This document shows positions 1 through 8,058 of a DNA stretch of 38,567 nt, one piece after another. The notes beneath the pieces are model-generated. The model worked only from the letters and a program-made list of their open reading frames with translations, was not told the origin of the DNA and did no database searches. Positions within the stretch are counted from its first letter, which is position 1. The number at the start of each line of letters is the position of its first letter. This stretch comes from Burkholderiales bacterium (lineage in GTDB: Bacteria; Pseudomonadota; Gammaproteobacteria; Burkholderiales; Casimicrobiaceae): NCBI GenBank assembly GCA_025981645.1, contig JAICXH010000015.1, forward strand, positions 1 to 38,567, in the 5' to 3' direction. Made by a program: the position numbers and the translations under genes.

Positions 1-93
1 CGAGCGCGATAAACCGCACCCGTCCGCAGCGAAAACTGCCTCCCCATCTGCCTCCCGCACGTCGCGCGAGGCATGTGACGCTGCAACCGACGC

Positions 94-114
94 CGACTCC
101 GCATGACGAAGTCG
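94..114 (-). terminator. Hairpin downstream of tRNA-Lys
   Basis: On the minus-strand transcript this forms an 8-bp stem (CGACTTCG / CGGAGTCG, one G-U pair) with a 5-nt loop, about 25 nt past the tRNA 3' end. There is no T-run after it, so it could be a processing or weak termination structure and not a classical terminator. I see no supportable gene in the rest of positions 1-138. Confidence 0.3.
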
Positions 115-138
115 TTGATTAAGCTGGGGGAGTGTCTT

Positions 139-214
139 TGGTAGGCCGTGCTGGACTCGAACCAGCGACCAACGGATTAAAAGTCCGCTGCTCTACCACC
201 TGAGCTAACGGCCC
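139..214 (-). tRNA. tRNA-Lys (anticodon TTT)
   Basis: Read on the minus strand, 76 nt fold into a complete cloverleaf. The acceptor stem GGGCCGT pairs with ACGGCCT (one G-U at the end pair), the D-arm contains TAGCTCAGGTGGTAGAGCA, the anticodon loop is CTTTTAA with anticodon TTT, and the T-loop is GGTTCGAGTCC. CCA is encoded in the DNA at 139-141. It decodes AAA/AAG lysine codons. It lies 20 bp after the stop codon of the DUF1178 gene on the same strand and has its own promoter-like sequence inside that gene's end. tRNA 3' ends are common integration sites, but no integrase or repeated tRNA tail is visible here. Confidence 0.97.
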
Positions 215-227
215 GGCAGAGCGCGGA

Positions 228-255
228 ATTATAGTCAGTGCGAGTCCCGCGTCAG
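228..255 (-). promoter_or_regulatory. Predicted sigma-70 promoter for tRNA-Lys
   Basis: On the minus strand there is a perfect TATAAT at 233-228 and a CTGACG -35 box at 255-250, separated by 16 nt. The -10 box ends 13 nt before the tRNA 5' end, which leaves room for a leader of about 6-7 nt. The -35 box lies inside the last codons of the DUF1178 gene. Confidence 0.6.
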
Positions 256-717
256 GAAATCCGGCAGCGAAGTGAACTCGATCCCCTCGTCGTTGAGCGC
301 CTTCACCTCGTCGTGCGACGCCTGCCCGCGAATCGCGCGCGGCGCCGTTTCCTTGTAGTGGATCCGGCGCGCTTCCTCGGGGAAGCGGCGGCCGACGTTC
401 TCGGTGTTGCGCACGAGCTCGCGCAGTTTCGCGAGCGCCTCGACCGGCAGGCCCATCGCCGTCGCGGTGGCGTCGTCGGTCGGTCGCTCCTCGGTCGGCT
501 GGGCGGCGGGGGCGTTATCGCGACCGGCACCGCGCGGCTCGCGCCCCGCCTCGCGCGCGACCGCGACCCGCGCCGAAGGGACGCGCTCGACGCGCGCGTC
601 GTCGCAGATCGGGCAGGTCATGAGCCCGCGCTCCTGCTGCAGCGCGAAGTCCTCGCCCGAAGCGAACCAGCCCTCGAAGCGATGTCCGTGCGCGCAGGCG
701 AGTTCAAAGATGATCAT
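235..717 (-). CDS. DUF1178 family protein, zinc-ribbon-like N-terminus
   Basis: This 160-residue protein begins MIIFELACAHGH and has a Cys/His cluster (C8, H10, H12) followed by a CPIC pair near residues 35-38, which suggests a small zinc ribbon. A charged, Ala/Pro-rich linker follows, and then the conserved C-terminal block GLPVEALAKLRELVRNTENVG that is typical of DUF1178 proteins in proteobacteria. The function of the family is not known. The start is the only ATG that gives the conserved N-terminus. The gene lies 17 bp downstream of the YeeE/YedE transporter on the same strand and is probably co-transcribed with it. Confidence 0.9.
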   Translation of the reverse strand: MIIFELACAHGHRFEGWFASGEDFALQQERGLMTCPICDDARVERVPSARVAVAREAGREPRGAGRDNAPAAQPTEERPTDDATATAMGLPVEALAKLRELVRNTENVGRRFPEEARRIHYKETAPRAIRGQASHDEVKALNDEGIEFTSLPDFLTRDSH

Positions 718-734
718 GATGTCACGTGGCGGCG

Positions 735-1865
735 TCAGGCGTAGGCTCGCGTGTCGGCGCTTGTCCGTTCGACGCGCCACACCTGGTACTTCAGCGCCGC
801 CACGGCGCCGGTAATGATCGACGCCAGCGCCAGGATCGAGCCGACGGCGAGCGTCGACACCCCGGTGATCCCCTGGCCGATCGTGCAGCCGAGCGCCGTC
901 ACGCCGCCGAATCCCATCAGCACACCGCCCACCATGTGGTTGGCGACATCCTCGGGCGAGGCGAAGCTCTCCCAGCGGAACGTGCGCATCGTGAGCGCCA
1001 TCGCGCCCGAGCCGACGAGCATGCCGAGCACGCCGGCGATACCGAAGGTGATGAGACGCGACTGGTCGGTCCACAGCAGCAGCAGCTCGAGGAGATACGC
1101 CGACGGCGCGACGAAGCTGAACGACTCCATGCGCCCCGAATCCGTGGCGACGAACTTCGCTTCGAGCGTCTGCGGATCCTCGGCGAGATAGCCGAGGTGC
1201 CCCGACACGTACCACCCGCCGAGAATCACCGCGCCGATGACGATGCCTCCGATGATGTAGCCCCGGCTGTTCCGGAACGACGGATCGCGGAAGATCCACA
1301 ACGCGAGACCCGCGGCGACGACGAGTGGCAGCCACAGGTGCGCGGCGCGCGGCAGGCCCATCGCCATGGCGAGGGTAGGTAGATCCGATGTCGCTGCGTG
1401 AACGTCGACGCGGAACGTGTCGAGCCCGTTCACGCGCCACGGTGCGAAGGCGCCTTTCAGCGTCATGTACGCCGAGATCGCGAGGAAGACGAACACCACC
1501 AGCGATTTCAGATTGCCGGCGCCGGTGCGGATCAGCGTCTTGCTGCCGCAGCCGGATCCCAGCGTCATGCCGAACCCGAACAGGAAACCACCGACGATGT
1601 GCGACAGCCACGGAACGCGCTCGCCGGTGTAGATGGTCTTCGAGATGTCGATCATGCCCGTCGTCTGCATGATCGCCGTCCCGGCGATCGCCACGGCGAT
1701 TGCCAGCACCCACATCCGCATGCGCCCCCAATCACCCATGTTGACGATATCGGAGACGGCACCCATCGTGCAGAAATTGACGCGCTGCGCGACGGCGCCG
1801 AACACGAAGGCGAGCGCGAACGCGAGGCCGGTGACGATTGCGGGAAGGTGGGCAGGATCGATCAT
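735..1865 (-). CDS. YeeE/YedE family sulfur-compound transporter
   Basis: This 376-residue polytopic inner-membrane protein belongs to the YeeE/YedE (Sulf_transp) family, whose characterised members (TsuA) import thiosulfate. Three conserved Cys motifs are visible: NFCTMG near the N-terminus, GSGCGSKTL after the third hydrophobic segment, and ALGCTIGQG near the C-terminus. In TsuA the Cys residues of such motifs pass thiosulfate through the membrane. About nine hydrophobic stretches alternate with short loops. The start (MIDPAHLPAIV) was chosen because an upstream extension is Arg-rich and unlike the family. It follows mutY by 49 bp. The exact substrate (thiosulfate or another sulfur species) cannot be told from sequence, and no rhodanese or TusA gene is adjacent. 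Confidence 0.88.
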   Translation of the reverse strand: MIDPAHLPAIVTGLAFALAFVFGAVAQRVNFCTMGAVSDIVNMGDWGRMRMWVLAIAVAIAGTAIMQTTGMIDISKTIYTGERVPWLSHIVGGFLFGFGMTLGSGCGSKTLIRTGAGNLKSLVVFVFLAISAYMTLKGAFAPWRVNGLDTFRVDVHAATSDLPTLAMAMGLPRAAHLWLPLVVAAGLALWIFRDPSFRNSRGYIIGGIVIGAVILGGWYVSGHLGYLAEDPQTLEAKFVATDSGRMESFSFVAPSAYLLELLLLWTDQSRLITFGIAGVLGMLVGSGAMALTMRTFRWESFASPEDVANHMVGGVLMGFGGVTALGCTIGQGITGVSTLAVGSILALASIITGAVAALKYQVWRVERTSADTRAYA

Positions 1866-1914
1866 GCTGGCAATGCTACCGCCGTGAGGCGTATTCGTAC
1901 ACGCCGTGAGGCAA

Positions 1915-3132
1915 CTACGCGAAGAGGCGCAGGTAGAGCGACCGGATCGGCGCCGGCAGCGCCGCCGCGAGCGCCTCGTCGCGCGTGAACCAGCCCACAC
2001 AGGCCGCGCCGTCGGCAACACCCGCGGCACAGGTCAGATCGTCCGTAGCGCCGACGACGCCCTCGCGCGCGATTGTCGGCGGCAACCCGACGCGAAGCGG
2101 ATGCAGCGTCAGCGTGAAGTGCGTGAAGCGGTGCTCGAACGGCGCGACGCCGGCGAGCATCACGGGCGCAACGCCGAAGCGAGCGACGATCATCGCGGCG
2201 ACGTCGGCGTCGACCGCCAGTTCGGGCAGACTCCAGAGTCCCGCCCAGATCCCGGTGGCCGGACGCTTCTCGAGCGCCAGCCTCCCGTCGCGCTCGACCA
2301 GCAGCACGAGGCGTGCGCGCGAAGAAAGCGCACGACCGGGACGCCGCTGCGGCAGGCTGTCGACGCGCCCTTCGCTTCGCGCAACGCAGTCGGCGGCGAC
2401 CGGACACTCGCCGCAGCGCGGGTGCGAACGAGTGCAAAGCGTCGCTCCGAGATCCATCAGCCCTTGCGTGTAGGCGACGATCGGCGCTTCGCCTTCCACG
2501 CCGCCGCTGCTCCGGCGACCCGGTTTCGCGCGGCCGCTGCGCGCGCGCGGAAGCAGCGTCTCGGCAAGCGTCCACAGCCGCGCCTCGACGTCGCGCTCGC
2601 CGGGCCAGCCGTCGACGCCGCGGTGGCGCGCGAGGACGCGCTTGACGTTGCCATCGAGGATCGCGCCGCGCTCCCCGCTCGCGAACGCAGCGATCGCTGC
2701 CGCCGTCGAGCGGCCGATTCCGGGGAGCGCGGAGAGCGTGACGGCGTCGCTCGGGAAGCGCCCGGCGTACTCTGCCATCACCGTGCGCGCGGCCGCATGC
2801 AGGTGGTGCGCGCGCCGGTAGTAGCCGAGTCCGCTCCAGCGCGCGAGCACGGCGTCGAGCGGCGCCCGGGCGAGCGCCGCGACGTCGGGGAAGCTTTCGA
2901 GGAAGCGGCCGTAGTAGCGCAGGACGGTCGCGACCTGCGTCTGCTGCAGCATCACCTCGGCGAGCCAGATGCGATACGGATCGCGCGTGCGCTGCCACGG
3001 AAGATCGTGGCGCCCGTGATGGCGCTGCCAGTCGATCAGGCGGCGCGCGAACGACGGACCGCGCAGCGCCGGCGACGGCCGGCGTTTCGCGTCAGCGGAC
3101 GCCGAGACGCTCGCGCGCTTTCCCCGCGGCAT
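1915..3132 (-). CDS. mutY: A/G-specific adenine DNA glycosylase MutY
   Basis: This base-excision repair enzyme removes adenine mispaired with guanine or 8-oxoguanine. The 405 residues show the N-terminal catalytic domain with Glu59 in LAEVMLQQTQ, the helix-hairpin-helix LPGIGRSTAAAI (136-147) and the catalytic Asp160 in ILDGN. A 4Fe-4S cluster motif with spacing C-X6-C-X2-C-X5-C follows (CTRSHPRCGECPVAADC), and then the NUDIX-like C-terminal domain that recognises 8-oxoG. An Arg/Gly-rich insert of about 20 residues precedes YTQGLMDLG and is longer than usual. The first 41 bp overlap the end of cpoB. No alternative GTG/TTG start exists inside the N-terminal tail, so the overlap seems real. Confidence 0.96.
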   Translation of the reverse strand: MPRGKRASVSASADAKRRPSPALRGPSFARRLIDWQRHHGRHDLPWQRTRDPYRIWLAEVMLQQTQVATVLRYYGRFLESFPDVAALARAPLDAVLARWSGLGYYRRAHHLHAAARTVMAEYAGRFPSDAVTLSALPGIGRSTAAAIAAFASGERGAILDGNVKRVLARHRGVDGWPGERDVEARLWTLAETLLPRARSGRAKPGRRSSGGVEGEAPIVAYTQGLMDLGATLCTRSHPRCGECPVAADCVARSEGRVDSLPQRRPGRALSSRARLVLLVERDGRLALEKRPATGIWAGLWSLPELAVDADVAAMIVARFGVAPVMLAGVAPFEHRFTHFTLTLHPLRVGLPPTIAREGVVGATDDLTCAAGVADGAACVGWFTRDEALAAALPAPIRSLYLRLFA

Positions 3133-4078
3133 CGGATTTCGGATACTTGCGGATCAGCTCTTCGAGCGACTTCCTCGCGGCGGTGTTGTCGCCCATGTCG
3201 CTCTGCGCGAGCGCGATGTTGAGCAGCGCCTCGGGAGCCTTGCTGCTCTGCGGCCACTCGAGGAGCAGGCGCCGCTGCGTCACGATCGATGCGCGGTAAT
3301 CGCGCCGCGCGTACTGCGCGTTGCCGAGCCAGTACTGCGCCGAAGGGGCGAGCGAGCTCTTCGGCCAGGTCTTGACGAAGCTGCCGAAGGCGGCGATCGC
3401 CGCCTGGTACTCACCGCGCGTGTACTTGTCGAGCGCGCCGTCGTACGCGCGCTGCTCGGCCGCGGCGTCCGCCGTGCTGCGCGACGGGGCAGCGTTGGCG
3501 ACCACCGGCGCAGACGCTGCCGGCCCGGGAGGATGCGGCCGAGTCGCCCCCGGCGGCGCAACGCCGGTGGCGCTGCCTGGTGCGGCGGCCCCGGCAACGG
3601 GCGCGGCTGACGGCACGCCAGCCGACGCACCCGGCACGGCGGCGGCCGACCCCGGCGCCCCGGCGAGGCTCTCGCCTGCCGCTGCGGCAGCACTTCCCGC
3701 CGCGGCCGATTCGAGCTTGCGCAACCGCGTATCGAGGTCGATGTAGAGATCGCGCTGGCGCTTCTGCGACTGGTCGAGCTCGTAGGTGATGACTTCGATC
3801 TGGCCGCGGAGCTTGGCGATGTCCGCCTGCAGGAGCTGCATCTGGTTCGCGAGGTCGGCGAGCCCGCCTCCCTTCAGTTGCTGCTCGATCGCCGAGAGGC
3901 GGCTGTCGATCCGCTGCTGCAGGTCGGTGAGTTGCTGGTTGGTCTCGTCGATGCGCTGGCGCGCCTCGTCGTCGGGAAACAGCGCGGCATTCGCACTGCC
4001 CGCGACGAGCGCGAGCAGTGCGAAACCGACAACGATTGCGCGGGCGTTCGCCCGTGCGGATGGGCGGTGCGCGCTCAC
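3092..4078 (-). CDS. cpoB: Cell division coordinator CpoB (YbgF)
   Basis: This 328-residue periplasmic protein has a signal peptide (hydrophobic core about 14-30, ending SANA-A). An N-terminal coiled coil follows (about 35-125, rich in Gln, Leu and Arg), which trimerises in the family, then a low-complexity Ala/Pro/Gly linker (about 128-205) and a C-terminal TPR region with repeats around YDGALDKYTRGEYQAAIAAF and YRASIVTQRRLLLEWP. In Escherichia coli CpoB links the Tol-Pal system to PBP1b during septation. Its start overlaps the pal stop codon in an ATGA, so the two are translationally coupled. The linker is unusually long and Ala-rich. Confidence 0.94.
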   Translation of the reverse strand: MSAHRPSARANARAIVVGFALLALVAGSANAALFPDDEARQRIDETNQQLTDLQQRIDSRLSAIEQQLKGGGLADLANQMQLLQADIAKLRGQIEVITYELDQSQKRQRDLYIDLDTRLRKLESAAAGSAAAAAGESLAGAPGSAAAVPGASAGVPSAAPVAGAAAPGSATGVAPPGATRPHPPGPAASAPVVANAAPSRSTADAAAEQRAYDGALDKYTRGEYQAAIAAFGSFVKTWPKSSLAPSAQYWLGNAQYARRDYRASIVTQRRLLLEWPQSSKAPEALLNIALAQSDMGDNTAARKSLEELIRKYPKSDAAGKARERLGVR

Positions 4079-4614
4079 TCGCCGGCGTAGACGATGTCGT
4101 CGCGGCGGTTCTCGGCCCAGGCCGCCTCGTCATGACCCGGATTCTTCGGCTTCTCCTTGCCGAACGAGACCGTTTCGATCTGGCTGTCGCCCGCACCGAG
4201 CAGCACCATCATCCGCTTGACCGCGTCGGCACGCTTCTGCCCGAGCGCGATGTTGTACTCGCGCGAGCCGCGCTCGTCGGTGTTGCCCTGGATCGTCATC
4301 CGCGCGTCCGGGTGCGACTGCAGGTAGCGTGCGTGCGCCTCGACCAGCGGCTTGAACTCGTCCTTGACGACGAAGCTGTCGAAGTCGAAGTAGACGCTGC
4401 GCTTCGACAGGATGCTGTTCGGGTCGTGCAGCGGATTCTCCGCCTCGTTCCCGGCAGCGTTGCCGTTCACCCCGCCGGTGCCCGCGCCCGAGGTCTGCGC
4501 GCCGCTCGCGCCGGCCGCACCGCTGTTGTCGACGACCGGAGCGGTCTTGGTGGGGGTGGTCGAGCAACCGACCAGTGCGACTGCGATCAGTGCAGCGAAC
4601 AGGATATTGCGCAT
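4075..4614 (-). CDS. pal: Peptidoglycan-associated lipoprotein Pal
   Basis: This 179-residue outer-membrane lipoprotein has a signal sequence with lipobox LVGC (acylated Cys at about 17), a Gly/Ala/Thr-rich tether, and an OmpA-like peptidoglycan-binding domain beginning SVYFDFDSF and containing the diagnostic TDERGSREYN. Pal binds meso-diaminopimelate and partners with TolB and CpoB to constrict the outer membrane at the division site. A strong Shine-Dalgarno (GGAGG, 5 nt spacing) precedes the ATG. The gene lies 67 bp downstream of tolB. Confidence 0.97.
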   Translation of the reverse strand: MRNILFAALIAVALVGCSTTPTKTAPVVDNSGAAGASGAQTSGAGTGGVNGNAAGNEAENPLHDPNSILSKRSVYFDFDSFVVKDEFKPLVEAHARYLQSHPDARMTIQGNTDERGSREYNIALGQKRADAVKRMMVLLGAGDSQIETVSFGKEKPKNPGHDEAAWAENRRDDIVYAGE

Positions 4615-4681
4615 GGCGCCTCCAGGGTGGGTGGGTGTGCGCGCCGCGACCGCGTTCGCGCAGGTGATGCTTCGGCTGTTG

Positions 4682-5968
4682 TCATGACCGCGGCAGCGGT
4701 CCCCAGGCTGGTTCGCGTACGTCGGTCGCCGGCGCGACCAGCCGCTGTTTGACGCGCCCGTCGGTGGAGACGGCGGCCAACGTGCCGCCTCCCCCCGCCT
4801 CGTTCGCGTAGATGATCATCCTGCCGTTGGGAGCGATGCTCGGGCTCTCGTCGGACGGACCCGACGTCAGCACCTGCATCTGGTGCGTCGCGAAATCGAG
4901 CGTCGCGATCTCGAAGCGCCCGTTCTCGCGGTGAACGAACGCCATGCCCTTCCCGTCGGGGAACGGCCGCGGCGAAACGTTGTAGTCGCCTTCGAAGGTG
5001 AGGCGCTCGATCTGGCGCGTCGCCAGGTTGACGCGGTAGATCTGCGGCGTCCCGCCGCGATCCGAGGTGAACACCAGCGACTTGCCGTCGGGCGTGAACA
5101 CCGCCTCGGTGTCGATCGACGCCGAAGTGAGCACGCGCGTGACGCCGGACCCGTCGGGGTTCATCAGGAACATCTGCGAGCCGCCGTCCTTGCTCAGCGT
5201 CACGACGAGCTTCGTTCCGTCGGGCGACCACGCGGGCGAGCTGTTGCTGCCGCGGAAATTGGCGATCGCGCGCCGGGCGCCGGTCACCAGCGACTGCACA
5301 TAGACGACCGGCTTCCTGCTCTCGAATGACACGTAGGCGATCCGCGTTCCGTCGGGTGACCAGCGTGGCGACAGCAGCGGCTGGTTCGACGACACGATCG
5401 ACTGCGGGTTGAAGCCGTCGGCGTCGGCGACCATCAGCTGGTAGCGCGGCCCCTGCTTGGCGATGTAGGCGATGCGCGTCGAGAACACGCCGGGCGCGCC
5501 GGTCATCTTCTCGTAGATGACGTCGGCGATCTTGTGCGCGGTGGCGCGAAATTGCGCCGGCGCCACCGTGTACGACATCGATGCCAGCGTGACCTGCTTC
5601 ACCACGTCGACGAGATCGAAGCGCACGCCGACGCGACCGTCGGGGAGCGGACGCATCGAGCCGACCACCACCGCATCGGCATTTCGGGCGCGCCACACCG
5701 CGGGCTGCACGTCCAGCGCCCGCGCCGGCCGCGGCACGACGCCATCGGAATTGACGAGCCTGAACAGCCCCGAGCGCGACAGGTCGGCACCGACGATTCC
5801 GGTGATGCCGAGCGGCCAGGTCGCCTCGGCGTCGAACGGGACGATCGCGATCGGAATCGCGGACGCGGCGCCGCCGACGATCTCGATCGACAACTGGGCG
5901 TACGCGGGAACAAACGGGGTCGCCGCCAGCAAACCGAAGGTGAGCCAGCGACGAAGCGAAAGGATCAT
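4682..5968 (-). CDS. tolB: Tol-Pal system protein TolB
   Basis: This 428-residue periplasmic protein has a signal peptide (about 1-24, cleaved after AYA). The N-terminal alpha/beta domain ([12 protein letters not shown]... to about 165) is followed by a beta-propeller made of repeated WSPDGT / [15 protein letters not shown] / [11 protein letters not shown] blades. In the family it bridges TolA and Pal. Length and repeats match the family, and no key region is missing. The usual upstream genes tolQ, tolR and tolA are absent. The preceding gene is rlpA, 66 bp away on the same strand. No clear Shine-Dalgarno was found at the ATG. Confidence 0.97.
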   Translation of the reverse strand: MILSLRRWLTFGLLAATPFVPAYAQLSIEIVGGAASAIPIAIVPFDAEATWPLGITGIVGADLSRSGLFRLVNSDGVVPRPARALDVQPAVWRARNADAVVVGSMRPLPDGRVGVRFDLVDVVKQVTLASMSYTVAPAQFRATAHKIADVIYEKMTGAPGVFSTRIAYIAKQGPRYQLMVADADGFNPQSIVSSNQPLLSPRWSPDGTRIAYVSFESRKPVVYVQSLVTGARRAIANFRGSNSSPAWSPDGTKLVVTLSKDGGSQMFLMNPDGSGVTRVLTSASIDTEAVFTPDGKSLVFTSDRGGTPQIYRVNLATRQIERLTFEGDYNVSPRPFPDGKGMAFVHRENGRFEIATLDFATHQMQVLTSGPSDESPSIAPNGRMIIYANEAGGGGTLAAVSTDGRVKQRLVAPATDVREPAWGPLPRS

Positions 5969-6034
5969 CGTGAGCGAGCAATCGCGCCGGATCGATCGCG
6001 ACGCCTGCGCATTATAGCGGCGCGCCGGCCATGC

Positions 6035-6970
6035 TCAATTCGGCGCGACCATGACCGGATAACCGAACGCCTGCGTGATGCGCTCCCCGACGCGACGGGC
6101 TTCGTCACGGCCCGGATACGGCCCGACATAGACGCGATACAGCCCTCCGCCCTGCCGGATGCGCGGTTCGACCTCCACCTGCGCGAGTTGGTTCTGCACG
6201 CGGCGGAGAAAGTTCTCGGCGTTGGAAAAGTTTGCAAACGCGCCGAGCTGCACCGCGTACCCGCCGGCGGTCGCGGTGACGGGCGCGGTGGCCGGCGGCC
6301 CCGCCGGCGTGCTCACCGGTGCGGATTCGGAGACGGGCGCCTGCGCGAACACCGGCGCGAGCGGTTTCGGCGCCGTCGCTTCGAGCGGGTGCGCGGTGTC
6401 GCCGGGCAGGATCGCGTCGACGTCGACGACGCCGCTCCCCCTCTGCGCGATGCCGAGCTTGTACGCCGCCGCGTAGGAGAGGTCGATGATGCGCCCGCGA
6501 AGGAACGGCCCGCGATCGTTGACCCGCACGACGACGCTGCGCCCGGTGGCGACATCGGTGACCCGCGCGTACGACGGCAACGGCAGCGTCGGATGCGCCG
6601 CGGTCATCGCGAACATGTCGTAGACCTCGCCGGTCGAGGTGCGCTGGCCGTTGTACTTGCGCCCGTACCACGACGCGATGCCGCGCTCGTGGTACGGCTC
6701 GAGGCGCGTCGCAGGAACGTACTCGCGGCCGAGCACGTAATACGGCTTGTTGGCGGCCTGCTTCAGCGGCTCGAGCCGCGGCACCGCGTCGGGAATCGAC
6801 GCGAGGTTCGCCGGCGGATTCAGCGGCGGACCGTCGTCGAGATAGTATTGTCCGGACGAGCGAGCGCCCGTCGCGGCGCCGCTGCCGGTGCCGCCGTGCC
6901 GCGACGGCGTGCTCGAGCAGGCGGCGAGCGCGAGCGCAACGACGGTCAGTGCGTAGCGGTGGCGGTGCAT
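6035..6970 (-). CDS. rlpA: Septal ring lytic transglycosylase RlpA
   Basis: This 311-residue lipoprotein has lipobox LAAC (Cys18). A double-psi beta-barrel domain (about 95-185) contains GIASWYGRKYNGQRTSTGE, a conserved His in AAHPTLPLP and the Asp of VNDRGPF, which are the residues implicated in catalysis in Pseudomonas aeruginosa RlpA. A Pro/Ala linker leads to a C-terminal SPOR domain (about 235-311) that binds denuded septal glycan. In many betaproteobacteria rlpA follows rodA. Here it sits directly upstream of tolB on the same strand, which ties septal wall cleavage to Tol-Pal. Confidence 0.95.
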   Translation of the reverse strand: MHRHRYALTVVALALAACSSTPSRHGGTGSGAATGARSSGQYYLDDGPPLNPPANLASIPDAVPRLEPLKQAANKPYYVLGREYVPATRLEPYHERGIASWYGRKYNGQRTSTGEVYDMFAMTAAHPTLPLPSYARVTDVATGRSVVVRVNDRGPFLRGRIIDLSYAAAYKLGIAQRGSGVVDVDAILPGDTAHPLEATAPKPLAPVFAQAPVSESAPVSTPAGPPATAPVTATAGGYAVQLGAFANFSNAENFLRRVQNQLAQVEVEPRIRQGGGLYRVYVGPYPGRDEARRVGERITQAFGYPVMVAPN

Positions 6971-7009
6971 CGGACGGGGCGCGGGAGCGCGCCGAATCTA
7001 GCATGATGG

Positions 7010-7063
7010 AGGGGTCAGGTCTTGCCTAATGCCCCGCGGAGCAATAGGCAAGACCTGACCCCT
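7010..7063. repeat. REP-like inverted repeat with GGGGTCAG core
   Basis: Two perfect 18-bp arms (7010-7027, AGGGGTCAGGTCTTGCCT, and 7046-7063) flank an 18-nt centre that is itself partly self-complementary. The layout resembles REP sequences moved by REP-associated tyrosine transposases (RAYT), which often carry GGGGTCAG ends. It lies between the divergent rlpA and the EVE-like gene and ends 4 nt before the ATG of the latter. No transposase is present in the window. A second, shorter palindrome with the same core is at 19482-19505. Confidence 0.75.
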
Positions 7064-7067
7064 AGCG

Positions 7068-7562
7068 ATGGCCACACACGTCTTCGCCTGGAATCCCAAG
7101 CTCTGGAACTGGCCCGAGCTCGCCCGCGAGCGGGCACGGATCGCTCGGCGTGGCCACGTGGACATTGAGTGGGCCTGCGGCCGGATTCGTGCGATCGAGC
7201 CGGGATCGCGCGCCTTCTTCGTTCGTGTCGGCGTGCCGCCGAAAGGGCTGATCGCGTCCGGCTACACGTTGACCGAGCCGCGCGCCGACGCGCACTGGAT
7301 CGGTCACCGCGCGAAGCGCGGCGCGATCACCCGCTACCTGCGGCTGCGCCTCGAGTTCCTCACCGACGTCCCGCTCATCACCCTGGACGAGCTCGCGCGG
7401 CCTCCATTCGGCCGCTATCGCTGGGCCGTGCGCCAGTCGGGCACCCGCATGCCGGGCTCGATCGCCGATGCGCTCGAGCCGTGGTGGGAGGAGCGCGTGC
7501 GAGCCGCCTCGACGGGCGCGGCGCGACCGGGCAGCGGGACGCCGCGGGCGGGCGTACGATAG
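7068..7562 (+). CDS. EVE/PUA-like domain protein (putative modified-base reader)
   Basis: This 164-residue soluble protein has a pattern like the EVE branch of the PUA superfamily: an early aromatic-rich strand (FAWNPKLWNW), a GSRAFFVRVG segment, a PKGLIASGYT strand and a P-A-H-W-I turn. Such domains bind modified bases in nucleic acid and are often fused to HNH nucleases in restriction systems. No HNH motif (HH...N...H) is present here, so this is a stand-alone reader or a piece of a former fusion. The ATG is only 4 nt after a REP-like repeat and has no Shine-Dalgarno. An in-frame TGA inside the repeat prevents any longer form. The family assignment is by pattern only. Confidence 0.6.
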   Translation: MATHVFAWNPKLWNWPELARERARIARRGHVDIEWACGRIRAIEPGSRAFFVRVGVPPKGLIASGYTLTEPRADAHWIGHRAKRGAITRYLRLRLEFLTDVPLITLDELARPPFGRYRWAVRQSGTRMPGSIADALEPWWEERVRAASTGAARPGSGTPRAGVR

Positions 7563-7600
7563 CCACCCGGCGTACACACGCCCCTATGACGGAGACGATC

Positions 7601-8035
7601 ATGAGTGCGGAAACGAGCCATCCGGGCCGCTGCTTCTGCGGCGCGGTCGAGTTCACGGTGACGGGAGCGCCGATCGCCATGGGATATTGCCACTGCGAAT
7701 CCTGCCGCCACTGGTCGGCGGGTCCGGTCAATGCGTTCACGCTGTGGCCGTCCGGCCAGTTCAAGCTTACCCGCGGCGCCGAGCACGTCGGCACCTACGC
7801 GCACACGGCGAAGACTGAGCGAAGCTGGTGCAAGCAGTGCGGCGGCCATGTGTACGCGCGCCACCCCGGAGCGAACCTCGTCGACGTGTTCGCCGCGATG
7901 CTGCCGAGCCTTGCCTTCAAGCCCGCGGTCCACGTCCACTACCAGGAATCGGTGCTGCCGATCAGGGACGGCCTGCCGAAGATGAAGGACATGCCGAAGG
8001 AGTTCGGGGGCTCGGGCGAGGTGCTCGCCGAGTAA
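7601..8035 (+). CDS. GFA/CENP-V family zinc protein
   Basis: This 144-residue protein carries the complete zinc-ligand set of the GFA (glutathione-dependent formaldehyde-activating enzyme-like) family: CFCG near the N-terminus, CHCESC and CKQCG. Members bind two zinc ions. Some have been linked to S-hydroxymethylglutathione chemistry, but the role of most is unknown. An ATG at 7586 is also in frame, but the second ATG at 7601 has GGAG 6 nt before it and was chosen. It is downstream of the EVE-like gene on the same strand. A formaldehyde dehydrogenase neighbour, which would support the enzymatic name, is absent. Confidence 0.88.
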   Translation: MSAETSHPGRCFCGAVEFTVTGAPIAMGYCHCESCRHWSAGPVNAFTLWPSGQFKLTRGAEHVGTYAHTAKTERSWCKQCGGHVYARHPGANLVDVFAAMLPSLAFKPAVHVHYQESVLPIRDGLPKMKDMPKEFGGSGEVLAE

Positions 8036-8058
8036 GCCAGAAGGCGCGGGTGGTCGGC

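Noticed and set aside
139-214. tRNA-Lys as an attachment site of an integrated element
   Set aside because: No integrase, no duplicated tRNA 3' end and no foreign-looking sequence within the window.
735-1865. YeeE/YedE gene as part of a sulfur-oxidation cluster
   Set aside because: No sox, rhodanese, tusA or persulfide dioxygenase gene nearby; neighbours are mutY and DUF1178.
7601-8035. GFA gene as evidence of a formaldehyde detoxification operon
   Set aside because: No glutathione-dependent formaldehyde dehydrogenase or S-formylglutathione hydrolase in the neighbourhood; most family members have no proven role.
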